From contig NC_059416.1 of the NCBI RefSeq assembly GCF_905220565.1, forward strand, positions 12,214,001 through 12,278,000: a stretch of DNA of 64,000 bases, in the 5' to 3' direction. Below are positions 9,480 through 20,487 of the stretch, one piece after another; the stretch's first letter is position 1, and every line of letters starts with the position of its first letter. A program made the translations under genes and the position numbers. The stretch comes from Melitaea cinxia (taxonomy: Eukaryota; Arthropoda; Insecta; Lepidoptera; Nymphalidae). Under the pieces are notes generated by a model. It searched no databases. It was given only the letters and a program-made list of their open reading frames with translations, and was not told the DNA's origin.

Positions 9480-9868
9480 CGTTTCTTTTATTACAGGTAA
9501 AGTTATGTTATTATGTTTTAATTTATGTGAATTTCATGTACCTAAGTAAAGTCAACAAAATAAATCTTTTATTACAGAGAAACTCAATTGTGTTTTAATT
9601 GATTGTGTCGTCTAAATCACAAGAAAATTTTATCTTACAAAACGACATTTAATGTTATTAATTCCAGTGTCGAATCCAAAATCACAAATAATTTCTTAAA
9701 TAACTATCTTTTAAATATTAATCAATAATTGTTTCGTCGTGACAGCTAGACAATCTTATCTATCAACCAGATATAACAAACCGAATAAAAAAGGTTTCCT
9801 ATGTTGTCTATATAAATTATAAATATAGGGAATATTTAAAGTAAAGAAAATAATATTTTTTCTTTACA
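9480..9868 (-). repeat. Outer LTR with its first 155 bp inverted
   Basis: Positions 9640-9868 equal LTR positions 3933-4161. Positions 9485-9639 are the reverse complement of LTR positions 3778-3932. The junction is exactly the 11-mer AAACGACATTT (9640-9650). At the other end the inverted piece carries five more bases (CGTTT, 9480-9484) and then joins the foreign pol. The outer end TTTACA is followed by TATG, the target duplication. Confidence 0.85.
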
Positions 9869-9872
9869 TATG

Positions 9873-10108
9873 TATTAAGGGGCTTTAGTTCGGACAAACG
9901 GCAACTAGTAAAGTTGCGGAGTAGCTGCCATCTATATTTCATCTTAATCATTCGTGCGCAATTAAGATATGGAGTAACGACGCTATCGCATTGGCTTTCC
10001 TCGTTTGAACCTCTATTTAACCAACGTCATGCTGGACCGCAGGAAGTTTGTTTGTTTATTTATTTATCTATTTATTTAGGATCACCAGTAAATGAGGTGA
10101 GTTTTTAA
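9873..10108. other. Flank without recognised feature
   Basis: This is AT-rich sequence with a TTTATTTATTTATCTATTTA run near 10055-10078. No gene is seen. Confidence 0.4.
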
Positions 10109-10391
10109 CTGAGGTAGGGCACAGCAGGAATTTCCTGCTCAAAATATGGAGCAGCCCGACTGGGGTAGTACCTCGACCTTACAGAAGATCACAGCTAAAT
10201 AATACTGTTTTCAAGCAGTATTGTGTTCCTGTTGGTGAGTAAGGTGACCAGAGCTCCTGGGGGGATTGGGGATTGGGTCGGTAACGCGCTAGCGATGCTT
10301 CTGGTGTTGCAGGCGTCTATAAGCTACGGTAATCGCTTACCATCAGGTGAGCCGTACGCTTGTTTGCCGACCTAATAACATAAAAAAAAAA
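10109..10391 (+). repeat. Family G repeat (copy 3)
   Basis: This is a nearly complete copy, from ACTGAGGTAGGGCACAGC to the A-run at 10382-10391. Confidence 0.75.
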
Positions 10392-10421
10392 TGTTAACAC
10401 TAATTACACAATAACGTAAAC

Positions 10422-10749
10422 CTGCTGTGTGGCTACGGCACCAAAGAATATAGCCACCCCCTCTCTTCCCGTGACTGTTGTAAGAGGCGACTAAGGGATA
10501 ACAAGGTTTCACTACCACCTTGGAACTTAAGAAGCCGACCGATGGCGGGATAACCATCTAACCGCTGGCTTTGAAATACACAGGCTGAGGACGGGCAGCA
10601 GCGTCTTCGATGCGACAAAGCCAGCCCTGCGGTCACCAACCCGCCTGCCCAGTGTGGGGACTATGGGCAATACACATGAGTTCACGCATTTTTGGCGCGA
10701 ACTTGTAGAGGCCTATGTCCAGCAGTGGACTGCAATAGGCTGAAATGAT
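10422..10749 (+). mobile_element. LINE tail, family R (copy 2)
   Basis: It starts at CTGCTGTGTGGCTACGG and ends AATAGGCTGAAATGATG, with only one ATG repeat left. Confidence 0.7.
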
Positions 10750-10875
10750 GTAAACCTAATCTTAATAAATACTTTAGAGCTAAGTGTTACAATTTATTAA
10801 GGTGAACACCACATGCATAAAGAAGCGTTACATTCCAATAAAAAAAACATATTTAAAATGTATAAAAATCAACAG

Positions 10876-11085
10876 TCACCAATTATACATGAGAAGTATC
10901 TTAACAACAATTCGTCCATGTCTCGCACAATTCCCGTCTGAGCTTGGTAAATGAGTCAGCAAAGACGTCGATGTTACGTTAAGGAGTCTGGACAACCTCG
11001 GTACCAATGAGTTGGCACCCAGAGTCGTTTTGCGAAAGGGCGGGCACAGCGGAGTAATAGGAGTACGAGGATAAGTTCTCGGCAC
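10876..11085 (-). pseudogene. Possible LINE-encoded fragment
   Basis: The 69-codon open frame contains RKTTLGANSLVPRLSRLLN, which faintly resembles the last residues of jockey-like reverse transcriptases. Nothing else supports it. Flanks 10750-10875 and 11086-11160 show nothing. Confidence 0.2.
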
Positions 11086-11160
11086 ACGGAATTGGAACCT
11101 CTCAAGCGACTGTGGTTTGTTGATTATTTAAATCTATGTGTTTAAGATTTACCGCAACAA

Positions 11161-11482
11161 TCGCTCTGGTGTAGCGGTGTGAGTAATCCCTAAACAGCTA
11201 CGATTTACGGGTTTGAATCCTACTTGGGATGAATATTTGTATCTGTACAAATACTCCTTTCTGGTTTGGATATCTATCCTTGTGGGTCTCCCCACCGTAC
11301 CTCGGAGAGCACGTTAAGTCCCGGTTGTTATCATACATACCTGACAGCGATCGTTACTTATAGTATAGGAACATATCCGCCACCCCGCAGTGGAACAGCG
11401 TGGTGGATTAAGCTCAAACTCTTCTCCTACGTGGAGAAAAAGGCTATTAAAGGCCCAGCAGTGGGATGATATAGGCTAAATG
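11161..11482 (+). repeat. SINE family S (copy with tRNA-like head)
   Basis: The head reads TCGCTCTGGTGTAGCGGTGT (A-box side) and GGGTTTGAATCCTAC (B-box side), followed by GGGTCTCCCCACCGTACCTC and the family S body to CCCAGCAGTGGGATGATA. Confidence 0.75.
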
Positions 11483-11753
11483 CACGCAATATTTACTGGC
11501 AGCTTTACAATTAGACAGCTAATTACTTAATTATAATTGTTTTCTTACTTTAGTTTATTTGAATGAAGATTATTTGTGAACTCTGACGCCACCGTTTGTA
11601 AGGCAGTGATAAATAGATGAGCTGCTAAGCTCTTTGTCTCTCCTTTAACAAAGCATCTCTTGTTTATTAAATATAACTCCAAAGGAATTTCTTAGGTCTA
11701 AAATGTGTAGGGAACAAATTAAACTATAATATTTTAATATTTGTTATAAAAGA

Positions 11754-11879
11754 TCATCATCATCATTTCAGCCTATCACAGTCCACTGCTGGACATAGGC
11801 CTCCACAAGTTCACGCCAAAAATGGTGTGAACTCATGTGTGTTACCCATAGTCACCACGCTGGGCAGGCGGGTTGGTGT
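11754..11879 (-). mobile_element. LINE tail, family R (copy 3)
   Basis: The minus-strand copy has a short GAT tail (ATCATCATCATCATTTC on plus) and is 5'-truncated at GGGCAGGCGGGTTGGTG. From about 11881 a fragment of family P (GGAGGTTCTCAATTCGAC) follows. 11483-11753 is featureless. Confidence 0.65.
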
Positions 11880-11977
11880 TAAAAAGATAATTGACTTTAA
11901 GAAATGGAGGAGGTTCTCAATTCGACAGAATTTTTATGTGTGCATAAATTTTTACTGTGTGTACCGATTCGATAACA

Positions 11978-12255
11978 ATCGTTTTGGTGTAGTGGTGCGA
12001 GTAGGCGCTTAAACATCAACGGTTTGTGGGTTCGATTCTCGCTTGATGGGCATTTGTATTAGAAAAAATATTTCTTTTTTGGATGTCTGACCTTGTGACT
12101 CTCCCCTCCGTGCCTCGGAGAGCGAGTTAAGCTGTCGGTCCCGGTTGTTATCATATATACCTACTTAATATCGATTGTTATCCATAGTAGAGAATGTGTC
12201 CGCCAACGTGGTGCAAAAAGCGTGGTGGGTTAAGCTCCAATCTTCCTTATATAAG
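11978..12255 (+). repeat. SINE family S (copy with tRNA-like head)
   Basis: The head is ATCGTTTTGGTGTAGTGGTG with GGGTTCGATTCTCGC. The body diverges near the end. Confidence 0.7.
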
Positions 12256-12339
12256 GAGATTATTTAAAATTTACGCTTTTGACAGTTCGTAAGATTCCTA
12301 TCTTCCGACAGACTTGTCATATTTTATTAAAAATATATA

Positions 12340-12600
12340 AGCGTAAACCCCCAGGGTACGCTACGCTACAAGACTCGTACCCGCTTTAGCTATCCAGTCA
12401 CTACCAGCTACCATCGACAAGTCGTCGGTCCATCTGGCAGGAGGCCAGTTTTCGTTTGGCCTATATAAGAGAGACCACAGTCACTATCAAGCTTGTATAC
12501 TCCTGCATCTAAATCATATATAATATAGCTGTAAATTATCCGAAACGTCGGGCATTTAAAAAAAGCTTAATAAACCGCGATAAAATCCAAAAAAAGTCGT
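12340..12600 (+). repeat. Possible Penelope-like terminal repeat
   Basis: It contains a TATA-like GGCCTATATAAGAGAGACC followed by CCGAAACGTCGGGCATTTAA and AATAAACCGCGATAAAATCC. GAAACGTCGGG-type motifs are common near Penelope-like elements, where they form part of hammerhead ribozymes. No clear CUGANGA box was found upstream, so the identity is tentative. Confidence 0.3.
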
Positions 12601-12923
12601 TTCATTGTAATGAATGAAATTCGCGTAAATATTAGAAAACAATATACGACGTTTATATAGAAAATAATTAGGATCGTACCCACTCAACATCCTTCTCATT
12701 TTCTCGATTAATTCATATGAAAAAGAAGCGTGGATATTACAATATCATTTAAGCGAAAAGATTTCTCTCATTGCGCTCAATATTTTTTGCGTTTCTCGTC
12801 TCCTTGATAAATGATTCGCCAAATAAATATATATGTTTATTAAGGCTTTGTGTTTCGCATATATTTTGTATATTTCTTTCTACTGCGACATTCGAAGTTA
12901 AATATGTTTTGAATAATTGTATT

Positions 12924-13226
12924 TGCTCGCAAACGAAAAAAAGCCGACTTCAATGAAAGAACAAGTAAGAACAACGTAAGTAGACGAAAAAATAGTCAAG
13001 TAAATACGCGCTATTAAAGATTACTTAAAAGGTAGTCATCAAATCTCAAACAAATTTAAATTGAACAAACAAGCATCGGCTTTTGATTAAAATATGAACT
13101 ATTGAAATCGATACGCTAAGTAAATAGTTATGAGGTATAATACAACGTAGGTCGACGGAAAAATTGTCAAGTAATACGCTTCGCATTTGAACTGAACCTC
13201 CTTCTTTTTTGAAGTCGGTTTTTTTA
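12924..13226 (-). repeat. Interspersed repeat family P (copy 1)
   Basis: Family P copies end in inverted-repeat-like AAAAAGCCGACTTCA and TGAAGTCGGTTTTTT. They carry the blocks TTCGTTTGCGAGCAAACAC, AATACAACGTAGGTCGACG, GGAGATATCCC and GATGATGGGATCCCAGAGAA. The family is very common in Lepidoptera and I do not know its class. This copy lacks the middle. Confidence 0.6.
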
Positions 13227-13693
13227 TAAGTGATATATCCACAGACTTATAATGCCAGTGCTGTTGTTATTCCATAATTTTTAATTTTTTTTAAACATGC
13301 ATCAGTACTTCACTGCATCTTTAGAAAACTTAAGTACTAGTCTTAGCATCTCTAAAAATCGACGCGAGTCCACTGACCAAGACTATTCTACATATTGTTT
13401 TTTTTTTATATATAGTTATTATTTTTGTTATATTTACACTTATTTGCTAACTAAAATATATGTACACTTATTTTCGAGCTACAATATATGTACACTTATT
13501 TGCTACTTACAATGTACACTTAACCTATGTTATTGTTAGTTGGCACTTTTGTAGTCGGTTTAAAAATGGCAGTAACACTAAAGGTATACGTGAAAGGCGT
13601 TAAATTAAGCCACGTATATAACGTATGTACAGTTACTAAGCTATGTACCTACTATAAATGAGCTGTTGAAGTTTAGACAATATATATATATAT
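13227..13693. other. AT-rich DNA with short degenerate repeats
   Basis: A motif resembling ATATGTACACTTATTTGCTA recurs three or four times between 13433 and 13520. No gene is seen. Confidence 0.4.
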
Positions 13694-13696
13694 ATT

Positions 13697-13951
13697 TACA
13701 AAACTAGGCTCACCTCATCAAGCGATTACCGTAGCCTATAAACGCCTGCAACACAAGAAGCATCGCAGACGCGTTGGCGACCTACCCGCAATCCCACCCC
13801 GGAGCTCTGGTCACCTTCCTCACCACAGTAACATAACACTGCTTAAAAGCAGTACTATTTAGCTGTGGTATCCTGTAAGGTCGAGGTAATTTCCCAGTCG
13901 GGCTGCTCCAGATTTTAAGCAGGAAATTCCTGCTGAGCCCTATTTCAGTTA
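13697..13951 (-). repeat. Family G repeat (copy 4)
   Basis: This is a near-complete minus-strand copy with a TA microsatellite at its A-tail side (13680-13695). Confidence 0.7.
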
Positions 13952-14493
13952 CTGTATACATATATTCAACTTAAAAGTATTCTTAAATGTACAAAGATAT
14001 TAAAGACCAAGTGTAATTAACACTTTTGAATAAATATACTTAAATTAGTGAATTAATATTCATACAAAGACGAATAGCGAGAACTTTTGAAACTGGTAAC
14101 TTTATATAATGATATTGAAATAATTTTACGAGAAAGTTATAGAATGTAATAAAGTTGTTTTCACTTATAAATTAATTTTGGAATAATATTTAATGTATAT
14201 TAGGGCATATGAGGTATATACTCGTACGTACATATTCTTGATATACGTTTTCAGGCTTCCACGATTACTATAAACAATTTTCTATATCATTATTTTAATT
14301 TTGACTCTCTCACGAGTCAGTCGTGACCATGGCGTCAGCCGAAATATCGGAAGTGTCAATGACAATTGCGTAAGTCACTTGTAAGTAAGTGTTGACATGC
14401 ATGTTTCGTTTTCACCCATATAATTCGTCAAATTTCCAATATTTAATATTTTTACAAGCATTACCGCAATGGTTAAAGCGTTGGATTGCAGCC
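13952..14493. other. No gene; one PLE-like motif
   Basis: This is AT-rich sequence. At 14322-14349 the motif GTGACCATGG, a short GGC/GCC stem and CGAAATATCGG matches the centre and arm of the palindrome at 35497-35672. Confidence 0.35.
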
Positions 14494-14646
14494 GATGGGC
14501 GAAGACGGGCAGCAGCGTCTTCGGTGTGACAAAGCCAGCCCTGCGGTTACCAACCTGCCTGCTCAGCATGGTGACTATCGGCAAAACACACGAGTTCACG
14601 CCATTTTTGGCGTGAACTTATGGAGGCCTATATCCAGCAGTGGACT
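14494..14646 (+). mobile_element. LINE tail, family R (copy 4)
   Basis: The 5'-truncated copy runs from GCGAAGACGGGCAGC to CCAGCAGTGGACT without a microsatellite tail. 14647-15254 shows nothing recognisable. Confidence 0.6.
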
Positions 14647-15254
14647 AAATATACAGACAGCGATCAGTTATATTTTTATTATATTTATGATGATATATAT
14701 ATTACATAATAAATAGAAAAACTAACTCAAAACTAAAAAGGTTAAAATAAATATTACCAAAAAAAAATATTTGAAATATGAACAAGAAGATTTCGATATT
14801 CAATTTTTTCATTTGGAATATTTTTCATATCCAATATGTGATGAAAATTGTAGAGATTGATCCCTTTTCGTAAAATCGACTCTAATCATAAATAATAAGG
14901 TATATTTTCATTTGAATGGGATCGCGAGATCAATCTGAAGTATCTCAAGCGTAGTCTCTGTTTCTCGTGAGCTGAATAGATGGGTAAATTGCTCGTATTA
15001 ATCCTCTCGCAGTCCAGTGTTAGCTGAACTATCGATAGTTGAACTAATTTGAACAAAAACTTTGTAACTGTTCTAAAACTAGCTTTTGTTATTTCTTGTA
15101 CGCGGGTGGGTTCGAAGCGTTTGTTTTTATTTCAACATCTAAATAAGTCAGTGGAAAGTAAAAGTTATTGAATAGTTTTATTAGTTGTAATAGTTGTTGA
15201 GAGTGTTTTGAAACTTATATTTTCAATTTGAAAGATTTCTAAATAAATGTACTA

Positions 15255-15385
15255 CTGGACCGATCAATGTACATAAGATTGCCGGTGGAGGCTGGATGAG
15301 GATTGCGAAAAACTGGGATTCCTGACGTGAATTTGGGGAGGCCTATGTCTAACATTGTACGGTTACAGCTTGAAGTGAAGTGAAG
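15255..15385 (+). mobile_element. LINE tail, second family (RB)
   Basis: The sequence includes GGTGGAGGCTGGATGAGG, GCGAAAAACTGGGAT and GGGAGGCCTATGTCTAAC, ending in GAAGTGAAGTGAAGTGAA. Related minus-strand copies lie at 28352-28600 and 54541-54640. 15386-16065 shows nothing. Confidence 0.5.
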
Positions 15386-16065
15386 TGAATTTACAAAATA
15401 AGCGACAAAGTTGTGTACATAACAAGTCATTATCAAATAGTTATTTTAATTAACTAAAATGAAAAAATCTTAATCGAAATGGTCTTGAAAAACACTTTTA
15501 AAATTATAATAATTAAGCTAGCTCGAAGTCAAAATTTAGATTCTACTGAGAAATATAGGATAAACTTAACCTCTCCTAAAAACCTTTAAAAGTATTCTAA
15601 AGTCTTCAATACATGGCCTAGCCATTTTAAGTTCAGTCATATAATCTCCTGGACGAAAGCCAGCGTTTTCAACCTACGCATCTTTGTCATTTATACTATC
15701 TTGAGATGAATGACCTCTGGGTACAAAAGGTTTAAATTAATTTTATTGTAATTTATTCTAATTCATTAAAGCAATATTTTGTATGCTTTCAAACCGAAAG
15801 GAAACCAAAGGCAAAAGAAAAGAATCGTTTGTTTAGTCATACGACTGCCTTTGTTCATCTTCCACTAATTGTATATAGTACTTATATTTTTTGTATATTT
15901 TATTGGTGTATATGTAATGTGTAAATAATACAATTATTATTATTTGCTATTGTAAATATTATACCTCGAAGCTTAACTTATCTGTCACTTTGTTTTTACG
16001 TCACTTGAATCATTAATCGCGCTGTAACGCATCATGACGCTCCGTGTCGTGTCGCTTCGCGTAGT

Positions 16066-16165
16066 ATCGCATCAAAATCAAAATCATAATAAAAAACAGC
16101 TTTATTCAAATAGGCTCCAAGAGCACTTTTGAATCGTCATTTTACAAATTAAATCTTTAAATATA
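16066..16165 (-). repeat. LINE 3' tail, family L
   Basis: On minus: GACGATTCAAAAGTGCTCTT, GGAGCCTATTTGAATAAAGC, TGTTTTTTATTATGATTTTG. A 23-bp segment follows twice (ATTAAATCTTTAAATATAAA, 16156-16200). Confidence 0.6.
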
Positions 16166-16540
16166 AATTATTAAATCTTTAAATATAAATTATTATATCA
16201 CTTAGAACAGCACCTAAATTCCTGTTTCCCAATTTCGTGTATCCTCTAAAAGTAGCTCACAAATTACATCACTCTGGTCAAAGGCTTTTCCTGTATTTGA
16301 GGGAAAGAAGATAAGGAGCTTAGCTACGCTGTCGCTGTCCTGAGAAGATTGAAACTGACAATATTATGACGTAACTCAAAATATATTATGGACGATTTTC
16401 CTTGTGTTATTATTTTTCAAATTATATGCTCGGAACTCGAGAAATTCTTGAAATAATTATTTGTTGACGTTGCTAGTTATTTCGTTACTTTGTTACTAGT
16501 TCGGCAAATAGACTTACAGTCAACCTGATATTAAGAGTCC

Positions 16541-16648
16541 GTAGCTTGTAAACATCCACCAACTCGCACTCGAGCAGCGTCTTGGATTAAGCTCTGATCC
16601 TTCTCCTACGTGGGGAAAGAGGCCTGTGCCCAGCAGTGGGATATTAAC
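16541..16648 (+). repeat. SINE family S 3' fragment
   Basis: It keeps GGATTAAGCTCTGATCC and GGCCTGTGCCCAGCAGTGGG and abuts a family G fragment. Confidence 0.55.
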
Positions 16649-16840
16649 GGGTCTAGCGAGCCTGTAATCACCTGCAACCCCAGAAACATCGCAAGCGCGC
16701 TGCCAACCCTATCTCCAAAACCCCTAGGAGCTCTGATCACCTTACACACCTACAGGAACATAATACTGCTTGAAAACGGTATTATTTAGCTGTAATCTTC
16801 TGTAAGGTCGAGGTACTACCCCAGTCGGGCTAATTGCTGC
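16649..16840 (-). repeat. Family G repeat (copy 5, partial)
   Basis: The minus-strand copy spans TGCAACCCCAGAAACATCGC to CCCCAGTCGGGCT. Its GCAGGAATTTCCTGC end is missing. Confidence 0.6.
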
Positions 16841-16997
16841 AACCCCAGTTAAACTACACTGTAGTATAGACAATATGCCATCAGTTTTTTTCAGATTATT
16901 TTCCACTTTCACTACAGTATGTTCATCGCTTCGTCTTATGTAAATACAAGGATATCTCCTAGTATTAATCTATTTTTTGATTTTTATATAAAGAAAG

Positions 16998-17268
16998 AAA
17001 ATCCACTACCACCTTGGACCTTACAAAGCCGACCGATGGCGGGATAACCATCCAACTGCTGCCTTTGAAATACACAGACCGAAGACGGGCAGCAGCGTCT
17101 TCGGTGCGACAAAACCAGCCCTGCGGTCACCAACCCGCCTGCCCAGCGTGGTAACTATGGGCAACACACATGAGTTCGCGCTATTTTTGCCGTGAACTTG
17201 TGGAGGCCTGTGTCCAGCAGTGGACTGTGATAAGCTGAAATGATGATGATGAAAATGATGATGATGAT
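16998..17268 (+). mobile_element. LINE tail, family R (copy 5)
   Basis: The copy runs from CACTACCACCTTGGACC to the tail TGATGATGATGA with one interruption. 17269-17932 is AT-rich with no gene. Confidence 0.7.
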
Positions 17269-17932
17269 AAAGAAAGGAATAAGAACAACGATTTTCAAAA
17301 TCTCAATTAAACATAAAGTGCAATATTTTTAGAAATAATTTCTTAATTTAGAGAAATAAAACTGAATTAAGGAGTATTTGAATTAAGACTTTTACCATCT
17401 TAATTTTCCTTAATTATCTCTTGGCGTTAATCCAGAAAAAAAATTGGCATTGAGTTTTGAAACGCTTCCATTTCGACAGTTTTTATGTAGAGGTAAAATT
17501 GTACGTGAATGTTAGAGGATCTCCATATTAACGAATATATCTATCTTCTGTGAGAATGACTTTTATTTCGTCAATATTCCACGTACATTCAACAAAAATT
17601 TGTCGTTTGCAACTTCGATTTCGTTTGTTATTTTTAACAATGAGAATTCTGTCCCTACATGTTCGTTATCCAATGCTAAAAAGATTACATATCGTTTTAA
17701 TAATAAGATTTAATGTATTCGGTACAAGACATGTTTGATTTGTGAATTACTTTCTGTTGTTCTTCTTTTCTGTATTCTAGTTTTGTGTTCACCGAAACAT
17801 GACATAATCTTAGGGCAGCAAAAAGGTCCCACTCTAAAATTGTAGCAGCATGAATACACAAAAGTAATCCTTTACCTTCCACGTTTTTAAAGCCATTATT
17901 TCGAAATAAAAAATTATAAATTTATAGGTATA

Positions 17933-18252
17933 CTAGCTGTGCCCGCGACTTGGTCTGCGTGTAATTAAAAAATTGTTCAGTTCGCAAAATTACAAAATAA
18001 ATAAATTTTTAAAATGTACGTAGCCTAAGTTACTCCTTATTACACCAACTATCTGCAAGTGAAAATCCCGTCAAAAACGGTCCAGCCGTTTCAGAAATTC
18101 GTAGGAACAAACATATAGGCAGACAAACAGACAGACAAAAATTGTAAAAATGTTATTTTGGTATATGTACCGTGTATATCCATATGCATTTAATAAAAAG
18201 AGGTTATTTTAATATTACAAACAGACACTCTAGTTTTATTTATTTGTACAGA
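17933..18252 (-). mobile_element. Complete small non-autonomous Helitron
   Basis: CTAG is at 17933-17936, the minus-strand TC end at 18252, flanked by A and T. The GC hairpin is mutated (GGTCTGCG on plus). Confidence 0.8.
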
Positions 18253-18717
18253 TAATAACGTCCAACAGACGTACAAATTATAATTCAAGTTATGTAAAGA
18301 ATATGACTAACAATAACTCACATAATCTAAATAAAATCTTATATATTCCGAGAACAGACTGACATGTTCAATGACAACGGTTATCGGAGTATTCGCTCGA
18401 TTAACCTCTGACCTCTCATGGTCGATTTATGGTGTGGAATACCATTGTTACTATAGCATGATCCATCAATGTGGTTAAAGGGTGTGTCAATGGAGATTGG
18501 TCTCAAAACGCATGGTTTGGTGGTAAATTGTCAACTTATATAAATGTATAATCAACGTGATAACTGTTATTATTATTCCAGTTTGCTATTATTCATTATT
18601 ATTATATCATTCGATAATTATTATATATTTTTATAGATCATTGCAAATAAAATAAAGGTGTTAAGATAATTTTGTAAAGTGGTTTTTTTTTATCGATAAA
18701 AATATGGTAATAAAAAT
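18253..18717. other. AT-rich DNA, nothing recognised
   Basis: TTATTATT runs occur near 18570-18630. No ORF or repeat family was identified. Confidence 0.4.
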
Positions 18718-19534
18718 GTATACCCAAATAACTTCGTCGCTTATGAACTGATTTTGATTATTCTTTTTTCGCTGGAAAGGAGATATCCCAGAGGTGGTGC
18801 CATCATAAGAAAACCAGAATCTGAAGGCCTAGCCAAGTTACAAACGTTTCGTATCGAACGTCTTTCTACAATCGTTGACGGCTCGGCGTAAGTCATTTTA
18901 AATTGGTAGCCAAGTTGACACGACTGAGTCAAACGCTCATTCTACAACATCTTTTAGAAAAAACTAATACTTTAGTCTATGATGAGCGTTTTTACGAGCG
19001 TCAAACTAACGTCAAAGTCACAACGTCGTAATACATAAAATTATAAATTGTTATTAGAACTATTGAAAGCCATTAATCCTGAAGAAGAAATTGTTATTAA
19101 CTTATTGTTTTATGCGTAACCGAAATAAGGTAAAGTTCTTATATTTGGTTTATTATTATTATATCACAGTGTTAATTTTAAACATTACTGTGTCTAGAAA
19201 AACTCGAAATGTTATGATAACATGATTCTGAATAGGAATGAAAAATATCTTGGAAGAATATTAGGTGTTAAATCTTTGCAATTTTAATTTTAAGAATTGG
19301 TTAGGACTTGTTCTTATCGTTTCGTTAGCTGTCATGTTCATTAATTTTATTCATTTTCTCTTTTCTCTTAAATTGTAATTTACATTTTCAGAAATATTGT
19401 ACTGCCATGTATATAATATTATATGTGGATAACGGCGCTGATAAACTTTTATTATGCAATTGTTTGTTGTCCTAAATAAAATAAAATAAAATCTTAAAAA
19501 TTAAGTGGTTTATATGATGGAATATAGATCTTGA

Positions 19535-19684
19535 GCAAGCCCAGAACAGTTCGCAGCTTTACTGGAATTCATGGAAAGGGAAAAAAATTCCACGAAGAGA
19601 AAAGGAAAGGTTGTGATTAGAATTGCGAAAGATAGCAATGGAAGAAAGCCGAAATGTAATTTTAAGTCGTTTAGTTGGTACTAG
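19535..19684 (+). pseudogene. Fragment resembling a zeste/Myb-like DNA-binding domain
   Basis: The open frame begins SPEQFAALLEFMEREKN, like the first helix of insect zeste-type (Myb/SANT-like) proteins often associated with Harbinger transposons, then becomes Lys-rich and stops after 49 codons. The recognised part is only about 15 residues. Confidence 0.3.
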
Positions 19685-20261
19685 ACAATTTGATGCAAAT
19701 TTTACCATTTTTTACAAGTTGAGACCATCATCGCTACCTCCGACAAACACTATTCCTTAAAATGTCTAATGTAGTGATAGTGGTCTCAGCTGAGGGCTAT
19801 AAACAATTTCAAATTGCCTGCAATATCAGAGGAACAATTAATTTTTGTTTGTATATAACAAAACCTATTTTAATTTATACTTAAAATGTAATAATGAAAC
19901 TAATATTTATGTACAATAACTGTAGCTAATTGATTTTTATGTAAAGTAACAAATAATACCTAAAATGTAGGTTTTGAGTGAATTGTAAATAAAAAGTATT
20001 AATGACTGAAAAATCCTTTCTTTTCAACTGTGCATGCCACGAATATCATCAGTGTTTTAATAAAACAATAATAAACTTATTTGTAATAATAATAATGTTT
20101 TATTAATTATTTTATATTTAAGTAGGTACATTACATTCAACATAAAATTAACTGGACATTTACAAAATACTATTAATAACTTATTAATCATATGTAGGTA
20201 AATGATAAATTAAATATGAAGGACCTACATAAAAGTTACGTACGACGTACGAAGTTAAGTA

Positions 20262-20487
20262 CGTCGCGTTGGCGCAACGGTAAATGCACTGGCTGTTGCG
20301 CTAGCGGTCGCGGGTTCGATTCCCGCTCCCGACAGACATTTATATCGACCATATAGATGTTAGTCGTGGTCTGGGTGTTGTGTTTGTGTATTGTGTGTGT
20401 TTCCGGACCCCCAACACAGGAGAAAGTCCTACTGGGGGATCCGTTGAGTGTAAAGCGTTTATTAATTTTTATAAAAAAATAATAAAA
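20262..20487 (+). repeat. tRNA-headed SINE, family C (complete-looking)
   Basis: The head GTCGCGTTGGCGCAACGGTA and the B-box-like GGTTCGATTCCCGC are followed by GACATTTATATCGACCATAT, CGGACCCCCAACA, TACTGGGGGATCCGTTGAGT and a T/A-rich tail. Confidence 0.75.

Larger units (their letters stand above)
3778..9868 (-). mobile_element. Composite Ty3/Gypsy LTR retrotransposon
   Basis: This minus-strand insertion, read 5' to 3' from 9868, consists of an LTR with an inverted segment, the pol 3' end plus short LTR of another Gypsy element, a normal 5' LTR, an 11-nt self-complementary primer site, gag, pol, a polypurine tract and the 3' LTR. The outermost ends are TG/CA and lie inside a TATG duplication, so the whole composite probably entered as one cDNA. 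LTR copies look identical where they align and both ORFs are open, which implies recent insertion. No env-like ORF and no chromodomain were seen. Confidence 0.85.
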
